Shown: piece by piece, positions 50,534 through 61,900 of the stretch
Numbering within the stretch: position 1 is the first letter of the stretch
How the letters are laid out: each line of letters starts with the position of its first letter
NCBI GenBank assembly: GCA_025345505.1
Contig: JANVCC010000077.1
Span: 2,388,446-2,452,445 of the forward strand
Direction of reading: 5' to 3'
From: Todiramphus chloris collaris
Taxonomy: Eukaryota; Chordata; Aves; Coraciiformes; Alcedinidae
DNA: 64,000 nt
Position numbers and translations under genes: made by a program
Notes under the pieces: model-generated
What the model saw: the letters and a program-made list of their open reading frames with translations, nothing else
Told to the model about the DNA's origin: nothing
The model's database searches: none

Positions 50534-50576
50534 CTGGAGAAGGGAAAAAGCAAGCCGTAAGCCAGCTTCCAGCCAT
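50534..50576 (-). CDS. SH3PXD2A: Candidate alternative N-terminus of a short, PX-less SH3PXD2A isoform
   Basis: The ATG at 50576 (minus strand) sits in GAGCCATGG, a strong Kozak context with G at -3 and +4. It reads [14 protein letters not shown] and then G, whose codon joins exon 50402-50533 with no splice, adding 14 residues ahead of the shared Gly. The bases used here would be the polypyrimidine tract and AG of the intron in full-length transcripts. The frame stays open above this ATG to beyond 50700, with another in-frame ATG at 50603 and a GTG at 50729, so the true start could lie upstream or at the internal Met of MILEQY. Mammalian TKS5 has short forms lacking the PX domain made from an internal promoter; equating this peptide with that isoform is my inference. 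Confidence 0.45.
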
Positions 50577-51035
50577 GGCTCCTTGAGAGCGACCTCCGTC
50601 CATCCGATTCACGACAGGCCAACTTGTCACCAGAGCCAAGCGAATCAGCAAACAACCTTGGCTCGCAGCATATCCCCAAATGGCTGGCCATATAGAAACA
50701 GCCTCCTCTGGCCCACAACCCAGCAGCACAGAGGGACATTGGAGAGAAGAAAAAGAAAAAAAAGGGGAGGAAAAAAAATTACGAAGAGGAGCCGAAAATA
50801 GTGAATTGGCTGCAAAGTTTCAGGATGGAGTCTGAAAATAAACCTCTTCCCAACATGGTTTTCACAATCCTTGCTCCCATTCAGAGAGAAAAATCCTGGG
50901 CAGAAGCAGCACAAATCCACAGCTGAGCCATCCCCCCAGTAAACCCAAAGAAAAAAAACAGCTCTCCCCTTGGCGGCTCAGCTCCTTCTCCACTCTACAG
51001 GCTTGAGCTGAGAGTCAAGAGGGGGCTGTAGATGC
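50577..51035 (-). other. SH3PXD2A: Probable 5' leader of the internal SH3PXD2A transcript
   Basis: This stretch lies between the TATA-like element near 51065 and the candidate ATG at 50576. On the minus strand it is C/T-rich in part (50740-50785), as is common in leaders and upstream of acceptors. It contains a short upstream ORF from 50931 to 50881 that starts in GGGATGG (good context), encodes 16 residues and ends in TGA. In full-length transcripts the whole segment would be intron. No transcript evidence is available, so the 5' boundary is estimated from the usual TATA-to-start distance of about 30 bases. Confidence 0.35.
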
Positions 51036-51300
51036 CAATCATATTCGTCTGCACTGCAGCCCTTAAATAGAAACACATGAGCAGGATTGAAAGAGAGGGA
51101 GGTGGGGTGGAGGGAGAGAGGGGAGGGCGGGGAAGAGTGTTTACTTGAAACAGAAGGAAAAAAAAAAGTTATAGCGCCAGATCCTCACTCAAACACAGCC
51201 ACCCCCTGCCTGCCCCCCGCCAGCTCCGCAGTTCCGCATTCCCCGCGGCAGAGCAGCCCCGAGCGGGACAGGGGCACAGCGCACTCCAGCTTCCCCCTCT
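51036..51300 (-). promoter_or_regulatory. SH3PXD2A: Candidate internal promoter of SH3PXD2A (TATA-like, GC box, small CpG cluster)
   Basis: Read on the minus strand, in order toward the gene: a GC-rich patch at about 51175-51300 with roughly ten CpGs (for example CCGCGG near 51246), a GC box CCCCGCCC at 51132-51125, a C/T-rich tract at 51136-51089, and TATTTAAG at about 51069-51062. The CpG density stands out from the surrounding intron. The order and spacing (CpG patch, GC box, TATA-like, leader, ATG at 50576 in frame with SH3 domain 1) fit a promoter for a transcript starting just upstream of exon 50402-50533. Function is inferred; the motifs are seen directly. Confidence 0.45.
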
Positions 51301-53490
51301 CCGTTGCTCTTCAGACCCTTTTTGGAGCCCTTGGAAGCAACCTCTCCAGTTGTTTGGTTTCTCTTCATACCGAGGGCTTTCAGCTGTCAGAGCCATTTAT
51401 GAATGAGAGTAGGCTCTCACACAAACCAGAAGGTGCAAAATAACCCTTCTCCTCCCTTCCCTCACACTCCTGGAGTTTCTTCATGGCTTTTTTGATTTCT
51501 GACTTTTCCACCCCAAAACTGAAATCGTACGTTTCAGGGTGGAGCCGTGAGGCAGCCATGCTGCCCTGCCAGACATGGAGGGAGACCTCCTTGTGCTGCT
51601 GGTTGCCTTACGAGATGCATCTCTGCTCTCTGGAGCAACATAAACAGTGCAGACAGGGGTCTCCACACTCCCAAGCCCAGGCACAAACTGGCTGTGCTCT
51701 GCCTGGAAACTGCCTTAAAAAGTCATGAAAACCTTTAGGACACCAGGGTTTCTTAACTTGCCCTCATTTATACACTCTCCAAAGTGTCAGACCAGAGCAA
51801 AAGGCACCTACAAGTTCTGTCTAAGAGAAAGCACGCCTTAATGCAAAATGGCTTCACAGCCTTCCTGAACTGTGTGTGTATCAGCGCAGAGCAGTTTGGG
51901 CCAACTGCATTATTATACATTTTACACATTAAGAGGCAGTTCTTGTCTTTCTAGATTAAGACACCAAAGGAAAGGGGAGACAGAAACAGATGTCTGACTT
52001 GCTGAAAGTTCCATTTCACGTGACAGGGGCAGAGTCAGGAGCAGACTCCAGGTCTCCTGAATCTCTGATGACAAATTGTCTACAAGAGATGGGGAGGAAG
52101 CAGCATGGTCTGAAACTGTCCACCAGACAAATCAGGGACTGACAGCCAAGCACAGGATGCTCAGTGATTTATTTCCAAACACAGCATGTTCATATGCACT
52201 TGGGCTGAAGATGCAAAGTGATTCCACAGACAAATAATTAGCATCCCTGCCAAGAGAGAGGTAAAGAATGCATCGGCCATTAAAACAGCATCCTGTGAAA
52301 TGAAAATCTTAGAACAAAAAGCAATTAATTCAACCATTTCCTGAAAGGAAACGCTATCACAATGTCTCCCTTTGGACCAGATTGGAGAAATCCAGAAAAT
52401 CAGAAGACTTCCTTGCTCCCTAAGCGTGCCTCTGACTCTCCTCAGGTTACATAGGTTAATTTTTTTTTAAAGAGGAGTCATCTCCTCTAGAAGTCTGTGT
52501 TTAAGAGATCTAGCTTTTCTGTAGATAGTTGAACCAAAGCCAGTAGCAGGAATAGGGGTGAACTGACAACTCTGAAATGATAGAAATTTTCACCATAGCT
52601 CCCCGTTCCAAATAAGCATTGTGTTTCTGTTCCTGAAGAATCAACTTGACTTGTGTGTTCTGGTTTAAACCAGTGCTAATTGGGTTATTTAGAGTGTGAT
52701 GAGATGGTTTCCCCTGTTTCACACCGATCCCCACACAGTCCCTTCTTCAGTCCAGAATGGGGCAGCATTATCATAATCCTTCAACCTGTTTATGCAAGTA
52801 ACACCTACAAGCCCTACTTTGTTTTAGTCTTCTTAAGATGAATCCAGTTCTCTACCCAGAAACAAAAGCCATCATGTCTTTATGTTTATGCATAGGCATC
52901 AGCAGAGAATTCAGTGTGTGGAAAGGCAAAAGGAGGGGACCAAACAGTGGCAATCAGGGGACATGCAGGAAGCTACTTGCTAAAAAGACACTCCAAACAT
53001 CTTCTTTCATCTCCTAGACAGTTTTCCTGGGAGTAGAGTATGGAAAAAAAAAACAGCATTCAAAACACAGCATTGGCTTGGTAGCAGGAGTAGTGCTTAT
53101 GCGACGCACATGTTCCTGCTGGGAACAAGGAGAGGACCAGGCTGGAGCACAGGCTGGCAAACACCCTGCTGACATCCACCAAAGTCAAGCCAGGGACCAT
53201 GTGCCAGGGGAACGCCCTTTGCCAGGAAACCCAGAGACACGGCACTTCAAATCCACCTCCACAACACTGGCTCTAAAAAAAGCGGGTTTACAACAGTCCA
53301 GCAAGATAGGTTATATCTGCACTCACACATCCAGAACACAGCAGGACTTTATAATGCAATTTACCCTGTCCTGCCTCAGATAGGTACTCACTGCAGGAGG
53401 ATTTCTTTGTCACTACAGTGGGTGGTGCAACATATACAATGAAGAGACTGTTTTAACAGAAGCTTGTATAAGTATTACAGGGTTCCAATT

Positions 53491-53522
53491 AGAAAAACAA
53501 AACAAACCAAACAAAACCAACA
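53491..53522. repeat. (AAAC)-like low-complexity block
   Basis: A and C only, with units such as ACAAAACAAACC. A second A/C tract with C5 and A8 runs is at 53829-53862. Confidence 0.8.
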
Positions 53523-53689
53523 TAGGGTGATAAATTCCTTGGTCTAGGAAGTAACCAAGGTCAAACAAACTTGTTCATTTACAGCTACATGCCTAGAGGA
53601 TATCTCCCTTTGGAGGGGTGGGGTCCCTGTGGCTCCCAGACTGACGCTCAAACAGGACTAGGCACTGCACAGTGGGGAAGACTTCAGTA

Positions 53690-53740
53690 ACAGTAAAGGA
53701 GGAAAGAAAGGGGGAAGAAGAGGAGGAAAGAAGAAACAGC
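53690..53740. repeat. Polypurine tract
   Basis: An almost uninterrupted run of A and G on the plus strand, with units AGGAGG, GGAAAG and AAGAAG. It is capable in principle of triplex structure; no function is evident. Confidence 0.75.
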
Positions 53741-54751
53741 TCCTCCCAGTAATCAAGTACCTTAAACATCTTAGGAGTAGTCTGTTTTAGATGCTTAGTA
53801 TATTCCCTACAGGCACAGTCAGTAGGGATAAAAAAAAAACCAAAAAAAACCCCCAAAACCCTAACAACTTTAACACTCCTCATTCTTCTATTTCCCACAA
53901 GTATCTTTAGATGAATTACTCCTCAATGACACCCAGGATGCCCATAGTATCACTGGCATGTTATGTCAGACTGCAGGTTTTCCCCCCAAACGGGATTCAA
54001 AAGAACAAGACAACACCACAGTGAGAATAGCGAGCACCAATTATACTCGCCACCATGGGCACTTCCACATCCCTGCCAATTAGTTCAGCTCTAATTTGTA
54101 ACACAGGACACAGAATTGCATCGAAGAGTAACAGCCTGCTCAGTGTAAAGCATGTCAGGGAAGAGGGATGCAGAGTAGCACAAGTTCCCCAGCAAGCTCA
54201 CATGCACACTGCAGTGCCCTCCTGACATTACAGCCCCACTTTACAAACCTCTTCAGCCCAGGCAGAAGAAATGGAGAGCAGAGGATAGGGTAAGGCTGAT
54301 GATGCGCCAGGTAAAGCTCCCCCTTCTCTCCCCCCCCCAGAAAGCAGAATGAGTGTTTTGGTTTAGCTTCAACTTGCAAGCCCTCCCCAGAGCAGAGCAC
54401 ACGACAGATCACTGGCTGAAATAAGAGTTTGCTTGCCTCTCCATTTCTTTTTGCCTCGAGTCCGTTTCCTGGTTAAAGTCTTGAGGATACCCCTCCTCCT
54501 CTCCATAGGGCTCCACTTTACAATCCTCCCGCTCCTCACCTCAGCGATTCCCTTCCTGGGGCTGGGCAGGAATATCATCAGAGCTTGTCCGTGCCCCTCA
54601 GAGCTGGCACTATTAAGTGACACAGTTACATCCTGTCCCCCTCACCAGGCAGGGAGGAGGGAGCATCATTCCTCCCGCTGTACTCAGAGACCAGTGACTC
54701 CTGTGAAAGCCTCCTAAATAAAGAGTGCAGAGCACCCGTTCCAAGCAACGT

Positions 54752-54769
54752 CTTCCTCCTCCTCCTCCT
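54752..54769. repeat. (TCC)n trinucleotide repeat
   Basis: About six tandem TCC units (TTCCTCCTCCTCCTCCTC) inside intron sequence. Confidence 0.88.
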
Positions 54770-55861
54770 GTGTTGCAACAGCTAAGACCTATGATGGTTT
54801 TGCAATAGCCAAAAATTAAAACCACCAACTGGACTCTAAAAATAAATCATGTGGATATGGAAATCTGAGACTCCTGATCTTTGCCAGAGTACTCTGTTGT
54901 TATCAGGCAATAAACATGTCTGCTCTTTTAATCCATACAAAGCACAGGCTTTTATATTGCCCTTTTATGATTATCAATCAAATGTTTACAGATTCAGACT
55001 AAATGAATTAGTACTAAGCTGGTCAGTGGAAGTTTTGCAGGAGCAGCCAAAACCACAGAAACGGTCAGTGAACGCCATAAGGATGATTCACAGCTGAACA
55101 ACAAACTGGCAGGTAGTGCAGCTCTTCTGACCTGGGCACAACTGCTGAGGACACGTGCAAGGTCTGCACACAGAGCTGTCTGGCAGAAAGCGTGCCCGAG
55201 TGTCACAGCTTTTCATACAATGAAGTCAGAGCTTTGCACTCTTCTGTGCATAGGGAGGAGTAACTGTGGTAGCTGGGATCTAGAGCTGTGGTTTCTTGTT
55301 AAAGCCAATTCTTCAAGGGTAAGCCTTTACGTATCTCTGGAAAACTCCTTTTGGGGAAGGAGAGGGAAATAAAAAAAGAATACCCAGAATAGCAGCAAGC
55401 CCTACTTAAAATTCTCAACTCAGTCTATCCCCTCACAATAATGATGTGTCCAGCTCTAAACACAGGGATTTTCTTCTCCTAAAAACTTTACCTCCTTTTT
55501 TTTCTTATGAGAAGGACGTGACTATAAGGAAATGTTAAAACTGCATGTTTTCTTTGAGCCTTCCATCAGTGATCTATCCACAAGTATTTTAAGATAAAGA
55601 GCTTATGACTGCCTGAAAATTGGGTTACACATCTACTGCACAGGAGAGAAAAACCAGACTTTACCACGTAAAGAACACAAGATTACACAAGAGCTCACCA
55701 TCTCACAAGGCTCTGAGAAAAGCAGTTCCTAACATAACCAATTTCTAGAGTAAGGAGCACTATAAGACTGATGAAGGCTCGTAGAAATCTCCTTGGGGAC
55801 AGCACAGATTCAGATGAATCGCATGTTTCTAAGCCTAGGATCAATCTCCTATTCAGTTGTT

Positions 55862-55990
55862 CTATTTTTTTTTTTTTCATTTATTTGGGTTGTGGGGTTT
55901 TTGTTTGGTGGTGGTTAATTTTTGGGGGGGGGGGGGGGGGGTTTTTTTTTTGTTTTTGGTGGTTTTTTGGTTTTTTTGGGGGTGGGGGGG
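55862..55990. repeat. G/T-rich low-complexity block with G18 run
   Basis: After a T run the plus strand is almost purely G and T: GGGTTGTGGGG, GGTGGTGG, 18 consecutive G at 55924-55941, T10, then GGTGG and GGGGGTGGGGGGG near 55978-55990. Many G runs on one strand give strong G-quadruplex potential. This is the template strand for SH3PXD2A. Confidence 0.92.
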
Positions 55991-58900
55991 TAAGGTGGTT
56001 TTGTTCTTAATATTCCCCAAACTAACAATCAGGATTTTGACTCGTCTCCTGGATACTCCTTTACACTAGCCTGTCACTCCAACCCCCTTCCCACTATCCA
56101 AAATTTGGGCTGTATTTGCACATCAATTACTCTTGGAGAGAAAAGGCCACTCACAGCTTGTGTCAAGGGGAACGGGAATGAATCTCCATACCTTCTGCTA
56201 GACAGGAATCCCCCCCAGTACTAGCAGTGTTTAATTTCAGAGATCAACAGCTCTTGGTGTAGCAGTCCTGAGCCACACAAAGCTTTAGGGACAGAGACAG
56301 AAGTTCAGCTCCACCCATAGTGACTAAATTCAGTACAAGTCCAGTCCACTCTCCAGGTTTTAGCAGTAAAAGACTGCTGGCAAAAATCCCTTTGTCTCAT
56401 TAGAGCTGAAAATACATATTCGGATATGTCTATCAGACGGGTTATTAATACACTATCATTTCTGTAGTTCTTTCTGAGCTTGGCCAGGTAGCTTTTACAA
56501 AGAACAAAGCAATTCTGTTGCATTTTCAGAAACGAGTTTCTCAAGTCAGAGACTCCGTGCTGTTAGACAGACATGGGAATGAAAGTAGAAACGGAAGGCT
56601 TTAGATCTGACCACTTCATTAAGTCTGAAGTTTCAAAGCCAGCGAAGTTCATCATAAAACCCTGTCCAAATCCCAAAGAAAACCGAAGAATAAAAAGGTT
56701 GAGCACCATGTCCCCAGTGATGGCCAGGTCAGCATGCCAATCCTCTCACCCGGGTTAGCAGCCATGATTAATGAACAAAAAGCATCTCCACCCATACACC
56801 TTCCTCTACTTGCAGCTGACGTGCTCTGCCTCTTTCAGTACATGGGGCGACAGCTTCCTTGCAGAGTAGCTACAACTCTAGTCTTTGTTGTCTTTCTGGC
56901 TATACATGCAGAAATCTAGTATAGATGGTAACTTCATGAAATGCATTAATTCCCTCCGGGCCTCCTGGGTTGCTGCTACAAACAGCTACAGGGAGCCCAT
57001 GCCAACAGCATGCACTGCCACTAGAAAGGGAACCTGACCAGCAACCACAGCAGCAGAAGACTAACCTGATGCCTGGATTCATTCCCCAGCATAAGGCATG
57101 CATAGTATTTTCTAGCACTTCTAAGAACAAGGCCTGGATAAGCCTTCAAGAGTTTGGGACAAGTGGCAGCTTTAAGGTAGACTGTGGCCTCCAACACTGG
57201 AGTACATATCTGACACACAACTCAAACCAGCAGCAAGACGGCTCCCATGGGGAGAGCATCAGGAACGAGCTTGGCCCATGGTAAATGGCAGGCACTCTCT
57301 CAACCAAGTGCTCCAGTTCAGTTCTTTCTTCTTTACAGTCCTTAGCAGCATTTCCAACAAAATCCTGACACACAGAGAAATTCAGTGCTGACCTTTGCCA
57401 AGTGGAGCTTGTTAGTCTCAGGATTTTTATTTTTTATTTTTGATCTGCTAGATTTTAAGACAGAGCCAAGAAAAATTAGAGGCAGAAGGCTAAAAGGAAG
57501 AAAAAAAAAAATTTTGAGTCCTCTTTCCACTCCTTCTTGGAAAGTTGGCTCTCTGAACAGCAATTCCAACCAACTAGGTTACAGGTAGCAACAGTTAAGA
57601 ATACTTAAGTATTTTGCACATAAGTCTGTTAAACTGCTTGGAGATTTTCACACAGCTGCTAGACGGGGTCTTCCACCACGCTGAAGTCACCTATATACTC
57701 TGGCATTTGCCCTAGTCCTGCTCAGCCATCCAACGCAGTCACATTATTCCAGATGGCACGAGGCAGACGAGCCAAGGAATTTAACAGCAGTTGGGGTAAC
57801 CCAAACTACTGCCCCACCACAGCAACACTCAGGATCTGCCTGTGCAAAATGGGTCTTTTTCCAGGAGCAGGAAATGAAATCACTTGCAATCCTTGGTTAG
57901 GAACTCCACTTGGAGCAGGTTCGTGCCCTCAACTGGAGTTCGGGCAGTACAAAACTGGTTTATGTTCTAGTCTCCAACTCCCCAGCCTAGGACACAGATA
58001 CATACTAGGTGGGTAAAGATCACATTCAAATTCAAGTATGCTCTGTTAGCCTGCCACATCAGGATAGGGTCCATGGCAGGTGGACTAAAGAGCAGCTGTG
58101 TTGGAAACTAGGGATTCATTTGGATGAGAAGTAAACTGAAAGAAACAACACGGTGAGCTAAGAACTTGCCAGATGTACTAGAAGACTTCTGAGCAGGACT
58201 ATGTATCAACACACACCTTCTTGAGCACCATGCAATGCAATTAATCACTTACATTTGCCTTATCATGCACACATTTTTTTTTTAAGCCAAACTAGCAACA
58301 TGCATTTAGCTAAAAGCAGTCATCAAAAGGGAAGAAACTTGTATCTATTAAAGATTTCACTTCCTTGCCCTTCAAGAAGGATGAAAACCTTGGCATTCAA
58401 TTTCCCATTTTACACAGAGCACTGTGAAACAGGTCCAATAGATGTAGTCTGATAAACCCAACCTCACCCTCCAGCTAGGTAATCTGTGGGCTTCTAGTCA
58501 TTCTTCCCAAGCAACACCACCACCTCCCCTGTCTCCTCCTCAAAATGTTTTTATCCTGCTCGGTCTTGTTCTGTTTCTCTGTCCGAACTCCTTTGTGACC
58601 TATCAACCAACAGGCTCCTGTGGCTGAATATTACAGATATTTCTGCACTTTTATATCCAATTACCACTCTGAAATTAGATATACTCTGCTAAGGTTGGGC
58701 AGAACACCCCCACAGATATATTCAGCTTCTATCAAGGATGGAATTTCTGAAATCGCAAAGATCTTGCTTACTAAAAACTTCGGACAAGCAAGCACTTACC
58801 CATTGAGAGTTGTCAGGTTTTGTTCACATAGTTTGAACAGGGCATGAATTTGAATACTTACCAAATCAAGTTCCTAAGAAGAGGAGACCTCTTCTCTTGT

Positions 58901-61900
58901 ATTCTACATCAGAGGACAAATGTTTGCAGAAGAAATTCACTGGTCACTTGTGAAAAGCTCCGATTTGTTATACTGCAAATCTTAGGTTGTGCCATGTACT
59001 GAACTACTTCTCCCCAAACCCCAACACCTCACATAGAAGTTGTTTCCATGCTCCCTCCTCCTTCCTGACTCTTTGTGACAGGGAGTTCGATGTTCCCATG
59101 AAAATGTTGCCTCCTCCTCAGAGTCCTGTGTTTTCCATATAAAACCCTTTCTACCTACTACAGAAAAGAAAAAGAGCATTTCAGGAGAACAAGGAGCATG
59201 TAGTCACGTTTCTCTCCTTTATCTTGACCCACAAGATTTCTCACTCTTGATCCTCTCTTTCTCTCCTCCACCCCACGTAGGGTAGTTCGAGCACAGTTGT
59301 GCAGGTACCTATTAGCTGTAGCCAGGGTCAACCCACCACAAGGGGGAAGCTGCTTTGGATTGAGACAGGCAAGGAGGATACAACACAGCCAACTACTATC
59401 CACTGACAGCAGCAACATCAAGGTGAGGGAGGAATCAGAAAAGCAAAGTTCTTGCCAGAAACTGCGCATCATGGAAAACCAATGCACAAGCAGACAACTC
59501 CAAAAATCACACAGTTTGAATTACAGACTTCTCTTTTTTAGTAGCATGCAAAACACCAAGACACAAGAATTTACCTGGAGTGACACTCTTTTTTGGAGTC
59601 TCAGACAAACTGGACATCCAAACTTGAAATCCAAGAAGAGGGCAGCCATGAAAAGAGAAAGTTATTAGAGAAACAAGAAAACAGTCATATCAGAAAGTTA
59701 AAAAGTTAGTCAAGACAGCTTTGAAAGAAACATCTAGTTTTTTTCCTCAAGAGTGGTGTTGGCATGATGGAGAGTCAGTTAAAGTCATAAGAACTATCCA
59801 GTCAATTTTTATGTTTCAGGGGACTTGCAGAACTCGTGAAACTGATCTGTAGTGATCCAATTTTGAGATCTGGGAATAAGATATGCTCTGAACTTATTCC
59901 CAGTAGGACAGGGAATGCATACCAAGAGACAGCTTGACTTACTAAGCCTTGGACCTGCAAAAGTATTTTGCTTTGCAGCTGTTAATGATCCCCAGAAGAC
60001 CAACAGGCAAATTGTAGAGACTGAGCTTAGCAAACACATACAAATTTTTACAAGCATTTGTGTTTTGTTACCCTGGAATAGCATTAAGGAAAATAACAAC
60101 AGACAAATAATACTCCATGGAAAAGAGTACAAAGCTCCAATAAAGGTACATTCAAAATACAACTGGAAATACCATTTTTTTATCCAATGAAGATAAGGCA
60201 GAAACCTGGTTAAGGAGAAAGCTCCACAGAGTTGCTACCAACAAGGTCAAGAGACTTCCCTCCCCTTCCATGACATGAGGTGTAAAATACTTGGCTTGGA
60301 ATTCTGGGAATAATCTTTAAATGTTGAGTGTGGGGTTTTTTGTTTGAATACACAGGAAGCATATTAAGGGTTAGTAGGTTTACCCCCCACTTCAAAATTA
60401 GGAGCAAACATCCCCCTTCTGTGGGATGAAGATAGGGACAGCTGTTACTGTCACATTGCCTGGGAGAAGAGATGAGGAGAGGTGTTTATATGATAGGCTA
60501 AGGATTTCCTAAATTCTGACAAACAATCCCAAAATGCAATTTTAAAAACTCATTTGCAGTGGGGAAACCCAGTTCTGGACCCATCATCTTAACAGCAGAG
60601 ATCACTCTTCGATCACTTAGAGAGAGAGGGGCAAGCTATACCAGTGGCCTTGTTTATTTGACTTCTTATTGCCTTTTGACATGCAGAATATCACCAAGGC
60701 AGAAAAAATTAGCAATAGATTCCTACTATGTATGTAACTGAGAAATTGCTAGCATGATACAAAGCATAAAAAACAGCTTTCAGACCTTCCCACTGCAAAC
60801 CAGAAGTCCAAGAAACACACTGATGCATTTCCTTAGCATTAAAGGAATGGTGAGGTTTTGAAACCCTTTCTTTAAATCACGCACACAATTGTCACTGTGT
60901 TAGAGCAAAACTGAGTTCAGATGGATTATGTGTTTTGCTTACTTTTCAGTAAGTTCTTAATAGTGGCGGTCTGAAGAAAAACCTGAAGTCTTCCAACTCT
61001 CTAACTCCCAAACCCATGCACTGCACTGTCACAATACAGTACAAAATACACCGTGCTGAATTACAGTAATTTACTTTGAACTACCATTTATGATAAAAAA
61101 GGAAAAGGCTCTTCATTGATAGAGTACAGCAGGAGGAAATCATCTGGCAGAATAACTTGTGCTTTAGCTTATGGAGGGAATATACAGCATGTTTCTATTA
61201 CAGACTTGGGGCACGCACAGGAAAGGGTGTGAAGGAGTATTGTCAGCAACTGTCTATTAGATTTCAAATAGACTTCCACTGCCTTCAGGAACAGGATTAT
61301 GAACTTCAGTTAGCTGTCAAGATGTTTTTCCAGCCAGAAGAACCTGAATATGGCAGTGATAAATAAAGCAGAAGATGTATGACAGGAACAACTGGGAAGA
61401 TTTCAAACAATTTGCTCCAATCCAAGCTGGCAGAAAAAGGCTGAAAGAGCCAACAGGTAAAACAGCGGGAATAAACTGCACTTAACACAAGCTTAGGGCT
61501 ACTCTGGATCTGTCTGCCCAAGAAGAGTGGGAGTTTAAACCTGGATGTGCAGTAGCGGCATCTACAAACATCCCATGTGAGATCTCAAGGACCAAACCCA
61601 GCATAAACCCCAATTTCATTAGCTACTATCAACTTTTTTAAAATGTCTTTCTAAACAATATATTTTTTCTCCTTGTCAAAACCATTGGTCAAAGCAAGAA
61701 TAAAAAGGCAATCTTAAGTATTAGCTGGAAAACAATCCCACAGGTCCCCAGTATGGGCTCCCAGGCCCAAGAAGCAGCATAAAAGCAGCAGCAGCAGTTC
61801 TCAGGTGCCCCATCCTGACAGCAGCTAGATGTGGATGAGGTTGCTTCTGAAGCAGAAGACAGCTAGCATATTTCAGCTGCTCCTGCACATCTGCTTAGCA

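Noticed and set aside
50322..50801. Plus-strand 159-codon open frame
   Set aside because: It is antisense to the SH3PXD2A SH3-1 exon and its leader and reads as low-complexity Lys/Arg at the end. It is a shadow of the minus-strand coding frame.
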